DNA of 64,000 bases from NCBI RefSeq assembly GCF_043555865.1, contig NZ_JBIGHY010000013.1, positions 25,735 to 89,734 on the forward strand, in the 5' to 3' direction. This DNA is from Pelomonas dachongensis (GTDB lineage Bacteria > Pseudomonadota > Gammaproteobacteria > Burkholderiales > Burkholderiaceae_C). The notes beneath the pieces were generated by a model. The model worked only from the letters and a program-made list of their open reading frames with translations, ran no database searches and had not been told where the DNA came from. Numbering within the stretch: the stretch's first letter is position 1; the number at the start of each line of letters is the position of its first letter. This document shows positions 59,123 to 64,000 of the stretch, piece by piece. The translations under genes and the position numbers were made by a program.

Positions 59123-60628
59123 TCAGTCCGGCAGCGGCTCGCGCACCACGGTGACGGTGCAGGCCGACTCGGCCACCACGTAGCCCGACACGCTGCCCAG
59201 GTAGCGGCGCAGGGTTGACGCGCCGCGCGCGCCCATGACGATGTGGTCAACGCCGTTGCGGTGCGCGAAGTCCACCAGCGCCTCGGCCACGTCGGAAGCC
59301 TCCAGCACGTGGAAGGTCAGCCGGCCGTCCTCTAGCTTCAGCGCCTTGCGAATGGGCAGGGCCCAGTGCTTCAGTGCGATGAGCTGCTTCACGTGCACGC
59401 TCTGTCCGTGCTGGTCGGTCAGCTCGTCCAGGCCGATGCGGTTGGTGCGCATGACAGCCACGCAGGCCAGCCGCGCGCCGGTCTCGGTCTGCACGATGCG
59501 TCGCACGGTCTCGCACAGCTGTGCGCGCAGCTCGGGCGTGCCCCGGTCCACCTCCACGGCGGCCATGACGATGGGGCTGCGCGCCAATTGCTGGCCGGGC
59601 TGCACCACGGCTTCGGGCTCGCTGCCCAGCGCGAAGAACCAGCGCTTCAGGCGGATCATGAGGCCGCTCGTCTGAAGCTTTTCGGCACGCGCGGTCAGCG
59701 CTATGCCGGCCGGTTCGCGCAGGTCCAGCGCCAGCTGCGCGGCGCTCTGGTAGCGGCGCTCGGGCTGCACCTCCAGGCAATGCAGGATGACCTCCTGCAG
59801 CCACGGCGGCAGCTCTGGCCGGATGGCTCGCGGCGGCACCGGCTCCACGTACAGGCGCCGGCGCAGGCCGCGCACCGAGTCGGGCTGGCCGAATGGGCGC
59901 TCGCCGGTGGCCAGGTGGTAGAGCATCACGCCGAGCGCAAACAGGTCGCTGCGCGGGTCGTTGCGCACGAACTGCACCTGCTCCGGGCTCATGTAGGGGC
60001 CGGTTCCCATGGGCAGCGTGAACTCCTCCTCCAGCAGGTCGGGCAGGTGCTCGTGGCGCGACAGGCCGAAGTCCAGCAGAACCGCCGTGCCATCCGGGCG
60101 GAACATGATGTTGCTGGGCTTCACGTCCAGGTGCACGACATGCTGGCGGTGCAGCGCGGCCAGCGCCGTGGCCACTCGGGCACCGATGTCGGCGACTTCC
60201 TCGGGCGGCAGCGGCGCGTCGTCCAGCCGGGGGCGCAGCGTGTCGCCAGGGATGCGCTCCATGATGATGAAGGCCTGCCGGGTCCAGTCCCCGCGCGCGA
60301 CGAAGCGCGGCACGTGCGGGCCGCTCAGCTGCGGCATCAGCATCTGCTCCACCTCGAAGCCCACGATGGTGGCCGGGTCCTCACCGCCCTTGATGCGCGG
60401 CACCTTCATCAGCAGCCCGATGTCGTCGGTGGGGCCCTCGTCGGGCGTGGCGCGGCTGACCCGCCACAGGTGCGCCATGCCGCCCTGGTGCAGGCGCTCC
60501 TCCAGCCGGAAGCCGTCCAGCACCTGGCCGACCTCCAGCGGCGCGGGGGACGGTGGCAATGCGTTGTCGCCGGCGGGCGCACCCGACGTGACTTGCGCTG
60601 TCGCGCCAGGCGGTGCTGCGGGGCTCAT
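59123..60628 (-). CDS. Ser/Thr protein kinase fused to a universal stress (UspA) domain
   Basis: The 501-residue protein has an N-terminal Hanks-type kinase (about 38-315): a degenerate glycine loop HQGGMAHLWRV, Lys75 in LLMKVPR, catalytic loop VVHLDVKPSNIMF (HLD instead of HRD), LLDFGLSRH and GTGPYMSPEQ. A linker leads to a UspA domain (about 350-500) with the ATP-binding signature MGARGASTLRRYLGSVSGYV. There is no obvious membrane helix. It would phosphorylate proteins in response to nucleotide or stress signals. The start overlaps the stop of the phosphoesterase gene by 4 bp. Confidence 0.9.
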   Translation of the reverse strand: MSPAAPPGATAQVTSGAPAGDNALPPSPAPLEVGQVLDGFRLEERLHQGGMAHLWRVSRATPDEGPTDDIGLLMKVPRIKGGEDPATIVGFEVEQMLMPQLSGPHVPRFVARGDWTRQAFIIMERIPGDTLRPRLDDAPLPPEEVADIGARVATALAALHRQHVVHLDVKPSNIMFRPDGTAVLLDFGLSRHEHLPDLLEEEFTLPMGTGPYMSPEQVQFVRNDPRSDLFALGVMLYHLATGERPFGQPDSVRGLRRRLYVEPVPPRAIRPELPPWLQEVILHCLEVQPERRYQSAAQLALDLREPAGIALTARAEKLQTSGLMIRLKRWFFALGSEPEAVVQPGQQLARSPIVMAAVEVDRGTPELRAQLCETVRRIVQTETGARLACVAVMRTNRIGLDELTDQHGQSVHVKQLIALKHWALPIRKALKLEDGRLTFHVLEASDVAEALVDFAHRNGVDHIVMGARGASTLRRYLGSVSGYVVAESACTVTVVREPLPD

Positions 60629-61401
60629 TCCCCCAGCCCCAGTCGGCGCGTCAGGCGGTCGACGAGGGCGGCGGGCATGTCCGTGGCGCGCAGCGCGTTG
60701 CATGCGGCGTCGACGTCATAGGCGACGCGCTGGAACGTGATGCGCGCATCGTCCAGTTCCGAGCGAGCGGGGTCGAACAGCGCGTAGCAGGCCGCCGGGT
60801 TGCCGTCTCGCGGCTGGCCGCAGGCGCCCGGCACGACCAGCCACTGGCGGTGCCCCGGCAGCGGCATCGCGACGCCTGCCACGGGCCGGAAATCGCCCGC
60901 CTTGCCGGTGCCGGACAGGTGGAACAGCATGGGGTCGTGCATGTGGCCGCAGACCTGCAGCCGCGCCGGGTTGGCGTTCATGCTGCGCACGGCCTCGCTG
61001 CGGCCCAGGATGTACTCCCACCCACGCGGGTCGAAGGCGTTGGCGTGAACGAACAGGCAGTGGCCCGGCTCGCCGCGGGCCTGCAGCGGCAGGCGGGCCA
61101 GGAACTGCAGCTGCGCCTCGTTCAGCTGTGCGCGCGTCCAGTCGACGACGGCGCGTGCATCGGGGTGCATGCCGGGCATGCTGCCTTGCGACACCGCCTC
61201 GTCGTGGTTGCCCTGCACGGCGATGGCGCCGTCGGCCACCATCGCCATGACCTGGTTAAGCACCCAGGCGGGGTCGGCGCCGTAGCCGACGAAGTCGCCC
61301 AGCAGTGCGAAGTGCGTGGCGCCCTGGGAGCGAGCGTCGGCGAGGACGGCCTCGAAGGCCTGTCGGTTGGCATGAATATCGGTGATGAAAGCCCAGCGCA
61401 T
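60625..61401 (-). CDS. Calcineurin-like metallophosphoesterase
   Basis: The 258-residue protein has the full metallophosphoesterase motif set: TDIHANRQAF (D-x-H), LLGDFVGYGADP (GD), VQGNHDEAV (GNHD), LFVHANAF and VCGHMHDPMLF (GH-x-H). The family includes protein phosphatases and diadenosine-tetraphosphate or cyclic-nucleotide hydrolases (YfcE/PrpE types). Being translationally coupled to a Ser/Thr kinase makes protein dephosphorylation the favoured role, by inference. It is the first gene of the three-gene operon. Confidence 0.88.
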   Translation of the reverse strand: MRWAFITDIHANRQAFEAVLADARSQGATHFALLGDFVGYGADPAWVLNQVMAMVADGAIAVQGNHDEAVSQGSMPGMHPDARAVVDWTRAQLNEAQLQFLARLPLQARGEPGHCLFVHANAFDPRGWEYILGRSEAVRSMNANPARLQVCGHMHDPMLFHLSGTGKAGDFRPVAGVAMPLPGHRQWLVVPGACGQPRDGNPAACYALFDPARSELDDARITFQRVAYDVDAACNALRATDMPAALVDRLTRRLGLGE

Positions 61402-61440
61402 CCCGACAGCTTGCCACGAAGCCCTGACGCCGCGCCGACG

Positions 61441-61467
61441 CCGGCCTGCCGGCTCGGTGCCGGCAGG
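61441..61467. terminator. GC-rich hairpin between the PEP-CTERM and phosphoesterase genes
   Basis: A perfect 11-bp stem (GGCCTGCCGGC at 61441-61451 with its complement at 61457-61467) closes a 5-base loop. It lies just downstream of the minus-strand PEP-CTERM gene. There is no T-run, so it may be a weak or Rho-assisted terminator or an mRNA-end stabiliser. Confidence 0.5.
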
Positions 61468-61485
61468 CCGTTCAGCGACGAAGGC

Positions 61486-62055
61486 TCAGCCCTTGACGCG
61501 GTGTGCGCGGCGTGCCGCCACACCCACGAGGGCCATGCCCGCCAGCATCAGCGCGTAGGTCTCGGGCTCGGGCACCGCGACGGCGATGGTGAAGCTGCCG
61601 CCCGCCTGCGCGCCGGCCAGGTTGATGGTCCAGTTGGTGCCCTCTCCTAGCGGGGCGCCCAGGTAGAGGTCCGTCGTCAGCCCTGGAGAGAAGCGGGCCC
61701 AGGCCTGCTGCGCCGAACTGCCCGAGGCCGTGATGGCCTGGAAGCCGTCGGTAGCGATGCTGCCGGGCTCGCCGAAGCTGGCGCCGGTGAGGGTCATCGT
61801 TACGCCATCGATGCCCAGCCCGCTGAGGTTGCGCACCAGCGCGTTGAAGCTCAGCGTGCTGCCGATGTCGGCGGCGTCGAGCGTGAACGTCAGCGAGGCG
61901 GTGCCCAGCGTCGTGAAGTCCAGGTCATAGGCCAGCAGCGAGCCGCTGCTGTAAGAGGTGACGGCGGCGCCGCTGCTGCTGGTCAGCGTGACGGCCTGGG
62001 CCGGTGCGGCGGCGAAGGCGGCCACCAGGGCCGCGGCGAGGAGGTGATGCTTCAT
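61486..62055 (-). CDS. PEP-CTERM sorting-domain protein
   Basis: The 189-residue protein has a signal peptide (MKHHLLAAALVAAFAAAPAQA), a Ser/Thr/Gly-rich beta domain and the PEP-CTERM anchor VPEPETYALMLAGMALVGVAARRAHR. It is probably exported and processed by an exosortase; its function is unknown. It follows the PhoX-like gene by 34 bp in the same direction and may be co-transcribed with it. Confidence 0.9.
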   Translation of the reverse strand: MKHHLLAAALVAAFAAAPAQAVTLTSSSGAAVTSYSSGSLLAYDLDFTTLGTASLTFTLDAADIGSTLSFNALVRNLSGLGIDGVTMTLTGASFGEPGSIATDGFQAITASGSSAQQAWARFSPGLTTDLYLGAPLGEGTNWTINLAGAQAGGSFTIAVAVPEPETYALMLAGMALVGVAARRAHRVKG

Positions 62056-62089
62056 GGTTCGGTCTTGGCTTGAGGTAGGGGGGGCGCGA

Positions 62090-63571
62090 TCAGATCGAGC
62101 CGTTGGCCCAGGGGCCCGTGATGGCGAAGGTGATGCCCGGCGTCTGGATGTTGACGAACAGCCAGCGGCCCGTCGGGTCGAAGCAGGCGCCGGCGAACTC
62201 GTTGGTGTTGTGGGCGCCGGCCAGCGTGGTGCGCTTGCCGGCGGCGGCCAGCTGAGCGGCCGTCAGGTTGATGTTGTTCTTCGCGAAGATGAAGGTCTCG
62301 CCTTCGGGGCTCAGCCCCATCAGGCGCTGGCCCACGCCGAATTCGTCGTTGGCGGCGTTGGACGCGTCCTCGCAGATGACGATGCCGCCGCGCGGGCTGA
62401 CGGTGATGTTGTCGCCCATGTTGCCGACGCTGGCGCCGGACGTGGAGTAGATGCAGGTCATGACCTGCGTGGCCAGGTCCAGCTCCCAGATGGCGCCCAG
62501 GTTCACGCTGCCGCCCGACGTGTCCATGAGATAGATCTTGCCGGCGTGGTACCACATGCCTTCGCCGCGGTTCATGCGCAGTGCGCCCTGCTGCCATCCC
62601 TGCACGAACGGGCCCGCGCAGTTGTTGATCGTCTGGCCATTCAGGCCGGTGGCGTTGCCGCGGTTCTGGTCGGGATTGTTGATCGTCACCCACTCCAGCG
62701 CGTAGGTCTGGTCGAGCTGGGCCGGTGCGACGTTGACGTTGTTCTGGCCGATGACCTTGGCCATCTGCAGCGTGCCGCCCAGCGCCAGCGAGCCCAGAGA
62801 GCCCTGGGTCACGTTGGGCACATAGCGGTAGAAGCCGGACTTGCCCGAGGAATCCTCGCTCTGGTAGACGACGCCGGTGGTCGGGTCGACGGCAACGGCC
62901 TCATGCGCGAAGCGGCCCATGCCGATGAGGGGCTGAGCGCTGGTCTGCACCGGATCGGCGGCGACCTCGAACACGTAGCCGTGCTTGCGGCCCTGTGTGC
63001 TTGTGTTGTCCGAGCCGACTTCCTCGCAGGTCAGCCAGCTGCCCCACGGCGTGGGGCCACCCGCGCAGTTGGTGCGGGTGCCGCCCAGGCTGGGCGACAC
63101 GCTGATGAAGTTGCCGTCGCGGAAGATGACGTTGGTGTTGCCGCCGGCCGAGTACTGGCCCGACGTGGTGCCGGTGTCGTAGACGGCCGGTGCTCCGAGG
63201 AAGGTGGCGCTGGCGGTGCCGCTCAGCTCGTGGTTGCGGATCAGCACCAGCTCGGTCGAGCGGCCGACGCGGCGGCTCGTCACCACGGCCATGCCGTCGT
63301 GGCCGCCGGGGGCGGGCAGGCCGTTGCTCATCGTGTCGCCGGTCCAGCCGAAGCTCTTGTAGCTGAAGCCCGCGGGCAGCTTGAGCAGCGGCAGGCCGGT
63401 GGTCAGGTCGTTGACCGGCGCGATGGGGCCGTAGGGGCTGGCCACGCGGGCGGTGTTGCCGGCGGCAACCGCCTCGCGCGCATGCAGCGCGGCGAGGCAG
63501 GAAATGAAGGGGAGCGAAGCCGCGCTCTTGAGCAGGATGCGGCGGCTGGCCTGGACGGGGAGGTCGGACAT
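62090..63571 (-). CDS. PhoX-like (DUF839) exported protein
   Basis: The 493-residue protein starts with a Tat-type signal (SRRILLKSAASLPFISCLAAL, cleavage near AVAAG at about residue 37). The propeller domain carries DUF839/PhoX blocks: TELVLIRNHELSG, TPWGSWLTCEEVGSDN, GRFAHEAVAVDPTTGVVYQSEDS and FAGACFDPTGRWLFVNIQTPG. PhoX enzymes are calcium/iron alkaline phosphatases, but many DUF839 proteins are uncharacterised, so phosphatase activity is not certain. ATG 63571 begins the signal; the in-frame extension upstream lacks conserved features. A group II intron end lies about 150 bp upstream. The 63572-63719 segment shows only a GTGAA/TTCAC inverted repeat. Confidence 0.87.
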   Translation of the reverse strand: MSDLPVQASRRILLKSAASLPFISCLAALHAREAVAAGNTARVASPYGPIAPVNDLTTGLPLLKLPAGFSYKSFGWTGDTMSNGLPAPGGHDGMAVVTSRRVGRSTELVLIRNHELSGTASATFLGAPAVYDTGTTSGQYSAGGNTNVIFRDGNFISVSPSLGGTRTNCAGGPTPWGSWLTCEEVGSDNTSTQGRKHGYVFEVAADPVQTSAQPLIGMGRFAHEAVAVDPTTGVVYQSEDSSGKSGFYRYVPNVTQGSLGSLALGGTLQMAKVIGQNNVNVAPAQLDQTYALEWVTINNPDQNRGNATGLNGQTINNCAGPFVQGWQQGALRMNRGEGMWYHAGKIYLMDTSGGSVNLGAIWELDLATQVMTCIYSTSGASVGNMGDNITVSPRGGIVICEDASNAANDEFGVGQRLMGLSPEGETFIFAKNNINLTAAQLAAAGKRTTLAGAHNTNEFAGACFDPTGRWLFVNIQTPGITFAITGPWANGSI

Positions 63572-63757
63572 GGCGGTGGTGGGCTGAGGGTCGGAGGGCG
63601 CAACCCGGCAGCGCCGGGCTGCGGGTGGCAGCGGTCGCGACTGTGACCACCGCTTGTGAAGCGAGCGTGACTTATTCACGACCGACCGTCATGCGCCGGA
63701 AACTGGTGCCGCAAATCGGCATAGGGGGCCTCCAATCATCGGAGGCGCCCCTGCCGC

Positions 63758-63791
63758 ACCACCGGGCATGCGGGTCCGCACCTGGCGGTTC
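63758..63791 (-). ncRNA. Group II intron domain V
   Basis: The 34-nt segment on the minus strand begins GAACCGCC and ends GGTGGT, which pair. It has an internal GCGGACCCGC hairpin and a bulge, the standard domain V size and layout that forms the intron active site. It lies 12 bp after the reverse-transcriptase stop. Confidence 0.82.
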
Positions 63792-63803
63792 GAGAGTTTG
63801 AGG

Positions 63804-64000
63804 TCATGAGAGGCGGGGTAGCCCCAATCGGTCGAACCAGGCGATGGTGAGCACGCTGTTGAGGGCCTTGCCGCTGTTTCTCCACCAGCGACGGCTGTTC
63901 GGCGCGACCCGTCTTGCAACCTGCGGCGCAGCCCCCAGACCAAGCAGTTCCCGGTAGATGGTGGTGCCGCGTTTCCACTGTTTGAGTTGGAGGGTTCGCG
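63804..64000 (-). CDS. ltrA: Group II intron reverse transcriptase/maturase, C-terminal fragment
   Basis: The last 64 codons are in the window; the first in-frame base is 63998. The fragment reads LQLKQWKRGTTIYRELLGLG, then RRWWRNSG, and ends LTIAWFDRLGLPRLS. The QWKRG and RRWW...N motifs followed by a terminal LPRL are typical of the C-terminus of bacterial group II intron RT/maturases. The stop is TGA at 63804-63806. Whether the rest is intact cannot be seen. Confidence 0.9.
   Translation of the reverse strand, partial: RTLQLKQWKRGTTIYRELLGLGAAPQVARRVAPNSRRWWRNSGKALNSVLTIAWFDRLGLPRLS

Larger units (their letters stand above)
63720..64000 (-). mobile_element. Group II intron, 3' part
   Basis: The minus strand reads, in order, the end of a group II intron reverse transcriptase, a 34-nt domain V, a domain VI hairpin (63724-63751, CCTCC/GGAGG stem) and a CCCCCTAT end near 63719. 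The 5' part of the intron lies beyond the window. The 3' boundary is approximate, within about 5 bp. The intron points towards the PhoX-like gene and sits in its upstream region. Confidence 0.82.

Overview
The window is GC-rich (about 70% by eye), densely coded bacterial DNA with many ATGA-type start/stop overlaps. The gene families point to a betaproteobacterium of the order Burkholderiales, probably the Roseateles/Rubrivivax/Leptothrix/Ideonella group. Supporting signs are PAS-LuxR next to scoAB, an MksBEF condensin, PEP-CTERM proteins and a large starch locus. This placement is inferred from protein families; there is no rRNA gene to confirm it.

Layout. 1-3.4 kb: end of a YeeE/YedE-like transporter, a DUF599 membrane protein, yaaA, a prolyl-4-hydroxylase-like enzyme and a DUF3667 protein. 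3.4-5.4 kb: a PAS-LuxR regulator divergent from scoAB (3-oxoacid CoA-transferase), with TACGTA repeats between them. 5.4-9.8 kb: a coupled DUF1800/DUF1501/membrane-protein operon. 9.8-15.5 kb: gamma-glutamyltranspeptidase and a PaoABC-type molybdenum aldehyde oxidoreductase. 15.5-16.3 kb: a DODA-type dioxygenase. 16.4-21.7 kb: an MksF-MksE-MksB condensin operon with a thioesterase. 21.7-23.1 kb: a ParD-like gene coupled to map behind a 32-bp palindrome, and a lower-GC barstar-like gene. 23.1-27.7 kb: metE/metR, a PilZ protein and a tandem FKBP isomerase.

27.8-57.3 kb is the centrepiece: an alpha-glucan (starch/glycogen/maltodextrin) locus. It encodes a surface-type pullulanase lipoprotein with two CBM41-like domains, a second exported pullulanase, three exported GH13 enzymes and a MalEFGK transporter. 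The cytoplasmic set is glycogen phosphorylase, branching enzyme, debranching enzyme and amylomaltase (glgP-glgB-glgX-malQ). The inferred route is extracellular debranching, periplasmic trimming, import by MalEFGK2, then cytoplasmic phosphorolysis and remodelling. The dyad TGTAGT-N3-ACTACA recurs in the three intergenic regions that drive these genes, which suggests one dedicated regulator; none is encoded in the window. A PL11 rhamnogalacturonan lyase and a PEP-CTERM protein are embedded in the locus, and an inverted REP-like pair separates malF from malG.

57.5-64 kb: a transglutaminase/TPR lipoprotein, a three-gene operon of metallophosphoesterase, Ser/Thr kinase-UspA fusion and YkgJ-type protein, a second PEP-CTERM protein, a PhoX-like (DUF839) protein, and the 3' end of a group II intron with the C-terminus of its reverse transcriptase/maturase. 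No tRNA, rRNA or CRISPR array was seen. No gene-free stretch exceeds 300 bases; the longest are 35214-35502, 57292-57577 and 31072-31351, and each is described below.
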